From FEN-1219 sp963810755 (lineage in GTDB: Bacteria; Pseudomonadota; Gammaproteobacteria; Steroidobacterales; Rariloculaceae), in contig CAWEOP010000009.1 of the NCBI GenBank assembly GCA_963810755.1, positions 1-64,000 on the forward strand: 64,000 nucleotides of DNA, in the 5' to 3' direction. Below the pieces are notes generated by a model. That model made no database searches. It saw only the letters and a list, made by a program, of their open reading frames with translations, and was not told the DNA's origin. Made by a program: the position numbers and the translations under genes. Positions 25,294-32,769 of the stretch are shown here, in pieces. Positions within the stretch are counted from its first letter, which is position 1. The number at the start of each line of letters is the position of its first letter.

Positions 25294-26144
25294 CAGAAGT
25301 ACTCCTTCGACGTTGCCAACAACGCCTCGGCCTCCTTCTTGGCCAAGACGTTGAAGAGCGTCAGCTTGGGCGCGGCCGTCGGCGCGTTCAGGACTTCCGT
25401 CAACAATCGATCGTGGAGCTCTTGATCGAAGACTAGCCGCGCGTACCGGCGTGCGTATTCTACCTTGATCGAGAGATCCTGGCCGCCCGAGAGCTCGATC
25501 GCGCGCTCGAAGTGCATTCGAGCGACGTCGGGCTCGCCGCCGAGCGCCGGGGGGCGCAATGACTTGAGAATCCCGAGATAACCGTGAATCGCGCCGCGCT
25601 CGTAGGTCTCGTCGAGCGCGAGCGCGCGCTCGAGCACGGCCTCGACCCAAGGCAGCTCCGCGACGGCGTTCCAGTCTTCGCTGGTCGCATCGAGATTGGC
25701 GAGCCAGCTGACGGCGTACGCGTACAGCGGCGCGACGTTCTTTGCGCCGACGTCGGCGAGCTGTTGGACGAGATCCTCGTAGCCGATGCCGCTCCAGTTA
25801 CACGCGGGCGCGTATGACAAGCAAAGCGCGCGTTCGCCGTAGCGCCGCGCCTTGGCGGTCATCGCCACGGCGCGCTCGGGCGGCGCGAAGCGCGAGCCGT
25901 AGAGCGCAAACAGCTGCGAGCCCGCGACGAGCAACCCGACGCTGTTGGGGTTCTGAGAGATCAGCCCGTCGATGAGCAGCAAATACGCAGGCACGCCGCC
26001 GGCCACGAGCTCCGGATCGTCCTGGTTGAGAATCGCAGCGGACAGCGTGTTGCCGGCCTTCGCGCCGATGATGTTCACGACGCAGCCGGCGGACAGCACG
26101 GCGCAGATAAGGCCGCAGCCGATGCCACGCACGCCGCGAATCAC
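25293..26144 (-). CDS. TRAP-associated TatT-family lipoprotein
   Basis: 283 residues from a GTG at 26144, chosen because it gives a signal peptide with lipobox SAGC (Cys21) and does not run into rplS. The rest is helical and TPR-like: DDPELVAGGVPAYLLLIDGLISQNPNS, ERALALDETYERGAIHGYLG. TatT (TPAT) proteins trimerise and pair with DctP in the periplasm, where they are thought to help deliver ligand. It is first in the tatT-dctP-dctQ-dctM set, 46 bases after rplS. Confidence 0.9.
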   Translation of the reverse strand: MIRGVRGIGCGLICAVLSAGCVVNIIGAKAGNTLSAAILNQDDPELVAGGVPAYLLLIDGLISQNPNSVGLLVAGSQLFALYGSRFAPPERAVAMTAKARRYGERALCLSYAPACNWSGIGYEDLVQQLADVGAKNVAPLYAYAVSWLANLDATSEDWNAVAELPWVEAVLERALALDETYERGAIHGYLGILKSLRPPALGGEPDVARMHFERAIELSGGQDLSIKVEYARRYARLVFDQELHDRLLTEVLNAPTAAPKLTLFNVLAKKEAEALLATSKEYF

Positions 26145-26190
26145 GCGCCGACTGTTCGTCGGGGCGTGCCCGCTGCGCGACGCGTCCGCG

Positions 26191-26535
26191 TCAGACCTTT
26201 TCTTTGATGCGCGCGGCTTTGCCGCTGAGATCACGGAGATAGTAGAGCTTGGCTCGGCGAACATCACCACGTCGTTTCACCTTGATCTCCGCAACAGCGG
26301 GACTGTGGGTCTGGAACACGCGCTCTACCCCCTCGCCGTGCGAGACCTTTCTCACGGTAAACGATGAGTTCAGTCCCCTGTTCTTTATCGCGATCACGAT
26401 GCCTTCGTAGGCCTGGAGGCGCTCGCGGTCGCCCTCGGTGACACGTACCTGGACGACGACCGTGTCGCCCGGTGCAAAATCCGGCACGTCCTTCTTCAGC
26501 TGTTCGCGTTCGATTTCGTCTATGACCCTGGACAT
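26191..26535 (-). CDS. rplS: 50S ribosomal protein L19
   Basis: 114 residues, normal length. Recognised by FAPGDTVVVQVRVTEGDRERLQAYEGIVIAIKNRGLNSSFTVRKVSHGEGVERVFQTHSP and the basic end LRDLSGKAARIKEKV. It contributes to the 30S-50S interface. Last gene of the conserved rpsP-rimM-trmD-rplS operon, 78 bases after trmD. Confidence 0.98.
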   Translation of the reverse strand: MSRVIDEIEREQLKKDVPDFAPGDTVVVQVRVTEGDRERLQAYEGIVIAIKNRGLNSSFTVRKVSHGEGVERVFQTHSPAVAEIKVKRRGDVRRAKLYYLRDLSGKAARIKEKV

Positions 26536-26613
26536 CGGTGAATCCTCTTGCAGTGCCGTATTTCGGTTCGATCGGGCGCCGGGTTGGCCGGAGCCTCGTC
26601 GAGCCCGCGTATT

Positions 26614-27375
26614 CTACGAGATCTCGTCGTCAGAGTTCAGCCGCTCTGCCCTGAACTCCTCCAATAATTCCTGCTCCTCCGACGTCAGCTCGCGCGCCGC
26701 GAGCAGCTGGGGCCGTTTGAGCCAGGTCCGGCCGAGCGTCTGCTTCAAGCGCCAGCGGTGCACCGCCGCGTGGTCCCCGCCGAGCAGCACAGGGGGCACG
26801 GCGCGGCCGTCGATCGCCTCGGGCCGCGTGTACTGCGGGCAATCCAGCAGCCCGGCGGTATACGAGTCCTCCACGCTCGAGTCCTCGTGCCCGAGCACCC
26901 CGGGCAGCAGGCGCGCGACCGCGTCGATCACCACCGCAGCGGCCAGCTCTCCGCCGCTGAGCACGTAGTCGCCCAGCGCGAGCTCCGTTCCGACCTCGGC
27001 TTCGACGAACCGCTCGTCGATCCCTTCGTAGCGCCCCGCGACGAGCAGCATCCCAGGGGCGGTCGCGAGCTCGCGCGCGAACGCCTGGTCGAACGGGCGG
27101 CCCTGGGCCGTCAGCACGATCTCACGCGTGCCGGCAGGCAACTTAGCCCGCAGAGCTCGGACGGCCTCACGCAGCGGCTCGAATTTCAAGACCATGCCCG
27201 GGCCACCGCCGTACGGTCGGTCGTCGACCGTCTTGTGCCGGTCCGTTGCGAAATCGCGCGGCGTCGCATGCTCCAGCGCGATCAGCCCTCGCTCGCGCGC
27301 CCGCCCGACGACGCCGAAGCGCATCACGGGCTCGACGAGCTCCGGAAACAGCGACACGACCCCGACGCGGTACAT
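26614..27375 (-). CDS. trmD: tRNA (guanine-N1-)-methyltransferase TrmD
   Basis: 253 residues. Methylates G37 next to the anticodon of tRNAs reading CNN, to prevent frameshifting. The trefoil-knot SAM site is visible: RPYGGGPGMVLKFEPL, LLVAGRYEGIDERF and LGDYVLSGGELAAAVVIDAVARLLPGVLG, with catalytic Asp in the C-terminal linker (HEDSSVEDSY). Eleven bases separate it from rimM. Confidence 0.98.
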   Translation of the reverse strand: MYRVGVVSLFPELVEPVMRFGVVGRARERGLIALEHATPRDFATDRHKTVDDRPYGGGPGMVLKFEPLREAVRALRAKLPAGTREIVLTAQGRPFDQAFARELATAPGMLLVAGRYEGIDERFVEAEVGTELALGDYVLSGGELAAAVVIDAVARLLPGVLGHEDSSVEDSYTAGLLDCPQYTRPEAIDGRAVPPVLLGGDHAAVHRWRLKQTLGRTWLKRPQLLAARELTSEEQELLEEFRAERLNSDDEIS

Positions 27376-27386
27376 CCGCAGCCCTT

Positions 27387-27899
27387 CTAAAACTCGGGCG
27401 ACCAGTCCGCGACGATCACGCCGGCGGCGAGATCGACGCTACGGATCACGCCGCCCACCACGAACGGAACCAGTCGCGGCGGGGTTCCCGCGAGCACGAG
27501 CACGTCGTTCGCGCCCGTAGCCACGAGATGGTCGACGATTCCGAGCGTCTCACCGCCGGGCGTTCGAACCTCGAGCCCTTCGAGATCCGTCCAGTAATAC
27601 TCGCCAGGCGGGCACTCGGGTAGCGCCGTGCGCTCTACGACGATGTCCGCGCCAATCAGCTCGCGCGCCCGCTCTGGATTTTCGACTCCGCGTAACTTCG
27701 CGACTACGTTGGCGCCATGACTGCGCCCGCCCTCGATCTCCATCGTGCTCTCGACACCGCGCTGACGCAGAGTCCAAACCGCAAAACGCACGATATTGTC
27801 GCGCGGCTCCGTGTACGAGTGGACCTTGATCCATCCCTTCACGCCGAACACGCCGCTGATGCGGCCGAGCGTGACGATCTTCAGAGGTTTCGCGCTCAC
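27387..27899 (-). CDS. rimM: 16S rRNA processing protein RimM
   Basis: 170 residues from a GTG at 27899; the open frame extends antisense-free into rpsP, but only this start leaves rpsP intact and gives the family start KIVTLGRISGVFGVKGWIKV. The RimM N domain is followed by a PRC-barrel domain (YYWTDLEGLEVRTPGGETLGIVDHLVATGANDVLVL). It binds S19 and helps maturation of the 30S head. Confidence 0.95.
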   Translation of the reverse strand: MSAKPLKIVTLGRISGVFGVKGWIKVHSYTEPRDNIVRFAVWTLRQRGVESTMEIEGGRSHGANVVAKLRGVENPERARELIGADIVVERTALPECPPGEYYWTDLEGLEVRTPGGETLGIVDHLVATGANDVLVLAGTPPRLVPFVVGGVIRSVDLAAGVIVADWSPEF

Positions 27900-27927
27900 T
27901 GCGGAATCGCAGAGCGCGCGCGCGCGA

Positions 27928-28185
27928 TCAAGCCGCTGCGGCGGCGCCTTTGTTCTGCTTGAGCAAATCGGCGACGCGTTCCGATTGCTGCGCGCCCCTG
28001 CCCATCCAGAACTCGACCCGGCTCGAGTCGACACGGAAGCGCACTTCACCGCCGGTCGCGATGGGATTGAAGAAACCGATTCGCTCGATGTAGCGGCCGT
28101 CGCGGCGGTTACGCCGATCGGTGACGACGATGTGATAGAACGGCCGTTTGACAGTGCCGCCGCGCGCGAGACGAATGATCACCAT
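27928..28185 (-). CDS. rpsP: 30S ribosomal protein S16
   Basis: 85 residues. Starts MVIIRLARGGTVKRPFYHIVVTDRRNRRDGRYIERIGFFNPIA, which is unmistakable S16. First gene of its operon, preceded by a terminator for ffh, so the promoter should lie between 28186 and about 28230. Confidence 0.98.
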   Translation of the reverse strand: MVIIRLARGGTVKRPFYHIVVTDRRNRRDGRYIERIGFFNPIATGGEVRFRVDSSRVEFWMGRGAQQSERVADLLKQNKGAAAAA

Positions 28186-28226
28186 AAGCTTCCGTGAGAC
28201 CCCGACCGGTGCAACCCGTTGTGCCT

Positions 28227-28260
28227 AAAACCGAAGCGGCCCCAATGGGGCCGCCCTTCG
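28227..28260 (-). terminator. Rho-independent terminator between ffh and rpsP
   Basis: Perfect 8-bp stem GCGGCCCC/GGGGCCGC (28236-28243 with 28247-28254) around a three-base loop, extended by CGAA/TTCG on the outside. On the minus strand it is followed by GGTTTTAGG. It lies about 130 bases after the ffh stop and 40 bases before the rpsP start, so it separates the two transcription units. Confidence 0.72.
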
Positions 28261-28390
28261 AAGCGCGGAATTCTACCGATTTCGCAGGCCGAACGTAACC
28301 CCCGCGCGGCTTCGTCGATCGAGGAGCGGAAGCCGGCCCGGCCTGAGGCAGCCGTACCCCGGGACTAGAGGCTGCAGGCTCGACGCGGTC

Positions 28391-29746
28391 TCAGCGGCCG
28401 CGAAACGGCGGCGGACCGCCGCGGCGCATGGCACCGAGCAGCTTCTGAATCCCGCCGGCCTTTGCGACTTGCTTCATCGTCTTGGTCAAGTTCTTGTGCT
28501 GCTTGAGTAATCGGCTCACGTCCTGGACCGGTAGGCCGGCACCGGCCGCGATCCGGCGCTTGCGGGAGCCATCGATCAGGGCAGGATGGCGCCGCTCCCG
28601 CGGCGTCATGGAGTCGATGATCCCGATCTGGCGCCTCAATAGCTTCGGATCGAGCTTGGCGCTCGCGAGCTGCTCGGGCTTGATGCCCGGCAGCTTGTCG
28701 AGCAACTGCTCGAATCCGCCCATATTGACCATCTGCTTGAGCTGGTCGCGGAAGTCCTCGAGGCTGATCTCCTGCCCCTTCTTCACCTTCGTCGCGACGC
28801 GCTCCAGACCCTCGCGGTCGACTTGGCGCTGCACCTGCTCGACGAGTCCGACGACGTCGCCCATGCCGAGGATCCGAGCCGCGAAGCGGCTCGGCACGAA
28901 GGGCTCGAGCGCGTCGATCTTCTCGCCCGTCCCGACGAGCTTGATAGGCAATCCGGTCACCTCGCGGACCGACAGCGCCACACCGCCGCGGGCATCGCCG
29001 TCCGTCTTCGTGAGGATCACGCCCGTCAACGGCAGCGCCTCGTGAAACGCGCGCGCCGAGTTCACGGCGTCCTGACCCGCCATCGAGTCGACGACGAACA
29101 GAGTCTCGGCCGGCGTCACGATCCCATGCAGCGCGCGCGCCTCCTCCATCATCTCGGCGTCGACGTGCAACCTGCCGGCCGTGTCGAGGATCAGCCAGCG
29201 CTGTCCGCCGCGACGCGCCGAATCGAGCGCGTGCTCCGCGATCGTGCGCGGTGCATTCTCAGAGGAGTCGAAATAGCCGGCGCCGATATCGCTCGCGAGC
29301 TTGGCGAGCTGCGCCCGGGCCGCCGGCCGATAGACGTCCGTGCTCGCGAGCAGCACGGCACCGCCGTGATCTTCCATCAGGCGCTTCGCAAGCTTCGCCG
29401 CCGTGGTCGTTTTACCCGCGCCTTGCAGACCCACTAGCATGATCACCGCGGGCCGGCCATGCGGCGCAATTGGGCTCGCATCGCCGCCGAGCACCGCGAC
29501 GAGCTCGTCGTGCACGATCTTCACGAACGCTTGACCGGGATTGAGGCTGCGCGCGACCTCCTCGCCGAGCGCTCGATCGCGGACGCGCTCGACGAGCGCC
29601 TTCGCCACCGGTACCGCGACGTCGGCCTCGAGCAACGCCATGCGGATCGTGCGCATCGTGTCGCGCACGTTCTCTTCGGTGATCCGGCCGCGGCCGGTCA
29701 CGCGTTGCAGCGCCTCGGTGAGGCGCGCCGTCAACTGATCGAACAT
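28391..29746 (-). CDS. ffh: Signal recognition particle protein Ffh
   Basis: 451 residues. N domain, then GTPase G domain: GLQGAGKTTTAAKLAK, DTAGRLHVDAEMMEEA, TKTDGDARGGVALS. The methionine-rich M domain follows (LKQMVNMGGFEQLLDKLPG, IIDSMTPRER), with the RNA-binding motif SRKRRIAAGAG and the end RRGGPPPFRGR. Binds 4.5S RNA and signal sequences to bring ribosomes to FtsY. No 4.5S RNA gene was seen in the window. It is divergent from the CorC-like gene. Confidence 0.98.
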   Translation of the reverse strand: MFDQLTARLTEALQRVTGRGRITEENVRDTMRTIRMALLEADVAVPVAKALVERVRDRALGEEVARSLNPGQAFVKIVHDELVAVLGGDASPIAPHGRPAVIMLVGLQGAGKTTTAAKLAKRLMEDHGGAVLLASTDVYRPAARAQLAKLASDIGAGYFDSSENAPRTIAEHALDSARRGGQRWLILDTAGRLHVDAEMMEEARALHGIVTPAETLFVVDSMAGQDAVNSARAFHEALPLTGVILTKTDGDARGGVALSVREVTGLPIKLVGTGEKIDALEPFVPSRFAARILGMGDVVGLVEQVQRQVDREGLERVATKVKKGQEISLEDFRDQLKQMVNMGGFEQLLDKLPGIKPEQLASAKLDPKLLRRQIGIIDSMTPRERRHPALIDGSRKRRIAAGAGLPVQDVSRLLKQHKNLTKTMKQVAKAGGIQKLLGAMRRGGPPPFRGR

Positions 29747-29952
29747 CGGTGAATTCCGGAGAAAAAATCAGCCGGCAAAGAGCCTAGCACGACCGGCGCC
29801 GCATCGAGCCGGCACGACATCGGGGCCGCCAACCCGTGCGGCGTAGGGGTTCCCGGCGCGCGAGGCGGGCCGAGACCGTTTCCTTGACACCCCTTTTGGC
29901 GTTCGGCCAATCTAGCCGAAGCGTGTGGGAGCCTCGGGAGGGAACGACCTCG

Positions 29953-31236
29953 TTGATTGACGAAGTATCCGTGGGAGTGTTGATCGGGCTCGTGGTCGGC
30001 CTGCTCGTGCTCTCCGCCTTCTTCTCGGCGAGCGAAACTGCGCTCATGAGCCTCAACCGCTACCGGTTGCGGCACCAGGCGCGTGCAGGACACCGCGCCG
30101 CGCGCGTCGCGGAGCGTCTGCTGCAACGGCCCGACCGGCTGATCGGCCTCATCCTGCTCGGTAACACAGCGGCCAACGTCGCCGCAGCCTCCATCGTCAC
30201 GATCATCGCGTTGCGCGTCGGCGGCGAACGCGCGATCTTCGCAGCCACCGTGGTTCTCACGATCGTCGTGCTGATTTTCGCTGAGGTCGCACCGAAGACT
30301 CTCGCGGCTCTGAATCCGCCCCGCTACGCGCTGCCGGCGGCGCTGATCTACTTCGTACTGCTCAAGGTGTCGTATCCCGCGGTCTGGCTCATCAACTTTT
30401 TCACGAACGGTCTGCTGCGGCTGCTCGGAGTGCGGCCCGACGAGATCGCATCGCACTCACTCAGCGCGGAGGAGCTCCGCACTGTCGTCGCGGAAGCCGG
30501 AGTGATGGTGCCGCGCCGGCATCAGCGAATGCTGTTGAGCGTGCTCGATCTCGACGCGGTCTCCGTCGACGATGTGATGGTGCCGCGCCAAGAAGTCGTC
30601 GGCCTCGACCTCGATCGCGCCTGGGAAGACAACCTCGCGATCATTCAGGACAGCCACCACGACCGCTTGCCCGTGTACCGCGAGGATATCGACAACATCG
30701 TGGGCGTCACGCGCGTTCGCGATCTGCTGCCCGAGCTGGTCCGCGGCGAGCTCACGCAGGCGATCCTGCTCGAACGGATTCGCGAGCCGCATTTCGTCCC
30801 GGAGGGCACACCGCTCACCAAGCAGCTGTTGAGCTTCCAGCAGCACCGGCGCCGCTCCGCGTTCGTCGTCGACGAATATGGCGACGTGCAGGGTCTGATC
30901 ACGACCCAGGACATCTTGCGCGAGATCGTCGGAGAGCTCGACAGCGACTCGAGCGCCGTCGACCTCGGAGTGACGAAGGAGAGCGACCGCAGCTACGTCG
31001 TCGACGCGAGCGCCAACGTGCGGCAGCTGAACCGGGTGATGAACTGGAACCTTCCGACCGACGGCCCGAAGACGCTGAACGGCTTGATCGTCGAGCAGCT
31101 CGAGACGATCCCCGAATCAGGCACTGGCGTCACGGTGGCCAATTACCCGATCGAGATCCTCGACGCGAGCGAGCACGGCATCAAGACGGTCCGCGTGTAC
31201 GCTCCGGGCTCAGTGCCGCCCAAGCAGGCCGCCTAG
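29953..31236 (+). CDS. CorC/HlyC-family (CNNM) transporter with CBS pair
   Basis: 427 residues from a TTG at 29953, chosen because GGGAGGGA lies 11 bases upstream and the first TM helix follows at once. DUF21/CNNM membrane domain with four helices (LIGLVVGLLVLSAFFSASETALMSLNRYRL, LILLGNTAANVAAASIVTI, IFAEVAPKTLAAL). Two CBS motifs follow (VDDVMVPRQEVVGLDLDR; SAFVVDEYGDVQGLITTQDILREIVGEL), then a CorC_HlyC C-terminal domain. Relatives export Mg2+ or Co2+. The haemolysin name of older annotations should not be read literally. It converges on radA, and a small stem-loop spans both stops. Confidence 0.9.
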   Translation: MIDEVSVGVLIGLVVGLLVLSAFFSASETALMSLNRYRLRHQARAGHRAARVAERLLQRPDRLIGLILLGNTAANVAAASIVTIIALRVGGERAIFAATVVLTIVVLIFAEVAPKTLAALNPPRYALPAALIYFVLLKVSYPAVWLINFFTNGLLRLLGVRPDEIASHSLSAEELRTVVAEAGVMVPRRHQRMLLSVLDLDAVSVDDVMVPRQEVVGLDLDRAWEDNLAIIQDSHHDRLPVYREDIDNIVGVTRVRDLLPELVRGELTQAILLERIREPHFVPEGTPLTKQLLSFQQHRRRSAFVVDEYGDVQGLITTQDILREIVGELDSDSSAVDLGVTKESDRSYVVDASANVRQLNRVMNWNLPTDGPKTLNGLIVEQLETIPESGTGVTVANYPIEILDASEHGIKTVRVYAPGSVPPKQAA

Positions 31237-31252
31237 CGGCTGTGTCAGCCGC
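31236..31252. other. Stem-loop across convergent corC-like/radA stop codons
   Basis: GCGGCTG (31236-31242), loop TGT, CAGCCGC (31246-31252). It spans the last base of the corC-like TAG and the radA TGA. There is no T tract on either side, so it is weak as a terminator; it could stabilise 3' ends. Confidence 0.4.
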
Positions 31253-32600
31253 CCAAGACCGCGAGCGCGTCGGTCAAACGATCGACCGCCACGACGTCGA
31301 TGTCGAACGAGCGACGAGGCACGTTCGCGCGCGGCACGAACGCGCGGCGAAAACCGTGCTTCTGCGCCTCTAGGAGCCGCTCCTCACCGAACGGCACGGG
31401 CCGCACCTCACCTGTGAGACCCACTTCGCCGAAGACAACGAGGTCCTGCGGCACCGCGCGCTCGCGCAGACTCGATACCACGGCGAGCGCAACCGCGAGA
31501 TCGACCGCAGTCTCACTCACCCTCAATCCGCCCACGATGTTCGCGAAGACGTCGCACTGCCCCAGCGCGATACCGCAGTGCCGGTGCAGGACCGCAAGCA
31601 ACAAGCCCATGCGTTGACCGTCGAACCCCTGCGCGAGCCGGCGCGGACTATCCGCCTGCGTCGGATCGACGAGCGCTTGGACCTCGACGAGCATCGGGCG
31701 CGTGCCCTCGCGCGTCACGAGCGTCACGCTGCCTGGCACCGGCTCGCCGTGGCGCGCGAGGAAGATCGCCGACGGGTTCTTCACCTCCCGAAAACCCTCT
31801 TCGGTCATCATGAAGAAGCCCATTTCGTTCGCGGCGCCGAACCGGTTCTTCACCGCGCGAACGATTCGGAAGCGGCTGCCCACGTCGCTCTCGAAATAGA
31901 GCACCGTGTCGACCATGTGCTCGAGCACGCGCGGTCCCGCAAGCGTGCCCTCTTTCGTGACGTGCCCCACGAGTAAGGTTGCGACCTGTCGCGTCTTCGC
32001 GAACCGGACGAGCTGCGCAGCGCATTCGCGCACCTGACTCACGGAGCCCGGCGCCGACGAGAGCTCTTCGCTAAACAAAGTTTGGATCGAGTCGATCGCG
32101 AGTACGCCGAGCCTGCGCTCGGCGCCGAGGCGGCTCAAAGCCGCCTCGATGCATGTCTCCGCGAGCAGCTCGAGCGGCGCGTTGCCGACTCCGAGGCGCT
32201 GCGCGCGCAGACCGATCTGATCGAGAGACTCCTCGCCGGTGAGGTAGCAAGCAGTGCTGTGCTCGGCGAGGTTTGCGAGCGCGCGGAGCAGCAGAGTCGA
32301 CTTGCCGATACCCGGGTCGCCGCCGAGCAGCACCACGCCACCCGGAATGAGTCCGCCGCCGAGCACACGATCGAACTCGCCGAGGCCCGTCGAGACGCGC
32401 GCGACTTTGCTCACGTCGAGCCGGTCGAGACGCGTGACGGCCGCGTCCGAGGCGGGCGACGCCGCACGCTCCGTCCGCCGCGGTTGCACCGTGGTCTCAG
32501 AGAGGCTGTTCCACGCGCCGCAGTCCGGGCATTGGCCCTGCCATTTGGGCTGCTGTCCGCCGCAACTCTCGCAGGTGTAGATCAACTTAGCTCTGGCCAT
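31245..32600 (-). CDS. radA: DNA repair protein RadA
   Basis: 451 residues from the ATG at 32600 (MARAKLIYTCESCGGQQPKWQGQCPDCGAWNS). The start is fixed by the N-terminal zinc finger CxxC-CxxC. RecA-like core: Walker A GGDPGIGKSTLLL, TGEESLDQ, the RadA-specific KNRFG motif, and a C-terminal Lon-like domain (GGLRVSETAVDLAVALAVVSS, GEVGLTGEVR). Promotes branch migration in recombination. Upstream, TATTCT ends 7 bases before the ATG, with no Shine-Dalgarno. Confidence 0.97.
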   Translation of the reverse strand: MARAKLIYTCESCGGQQPKWQGQCPDCGAWNSLSETTVQPRRTERAASPASDAAVTRLDRLDVSKVARVSTGLGEFDRVLGGGLIPGGVVLLGGDPGIGKSTLLLRALANLAEHSTACYLTGEESLDQIGLRAQRLGVGNAPLELLAETCIEAALSRLGAERRLGVLAIDSIQTLFSEELSSAPGSVSQVRECAAQLVRFAKTRQVATLLVGHVTKEGTLAGPRVLEHMVDTVLYFESDVGSRFRIVRAVKNRFGAANEMGFFMMTEEGFREVKNPSAIFLARHGEPVPGSVTLVTREGTRPMLVEVQALVDPTQADSPRRLAQGFDGQRMGLLLAVLHRHCGIALGQCDVFANIVGGLRVSETAVDLAVALAVVSSLRERAVPQDLVVFGEVGLTGEVRPVPFGEERLLEAQKHGFRRAFVPRANVPRRSFDIDVVAVDRLTDALAVLGG

Positions 32601-32769
32601 CGCCGGCAGAATATCCGAATTGCTCCGGGAGTGGTTCGCGCGGAACTGCTCGAGAACCGAACGATTTCGCCGTCGAACGGCGCCAGGGTCAGGCCGAGAA
32701 AGCGGGATTCTGTCACACGGCTGCACTGCGCCTGCGTGCCATACTCCTGCCCCGCCGAGGCAGCGATCC

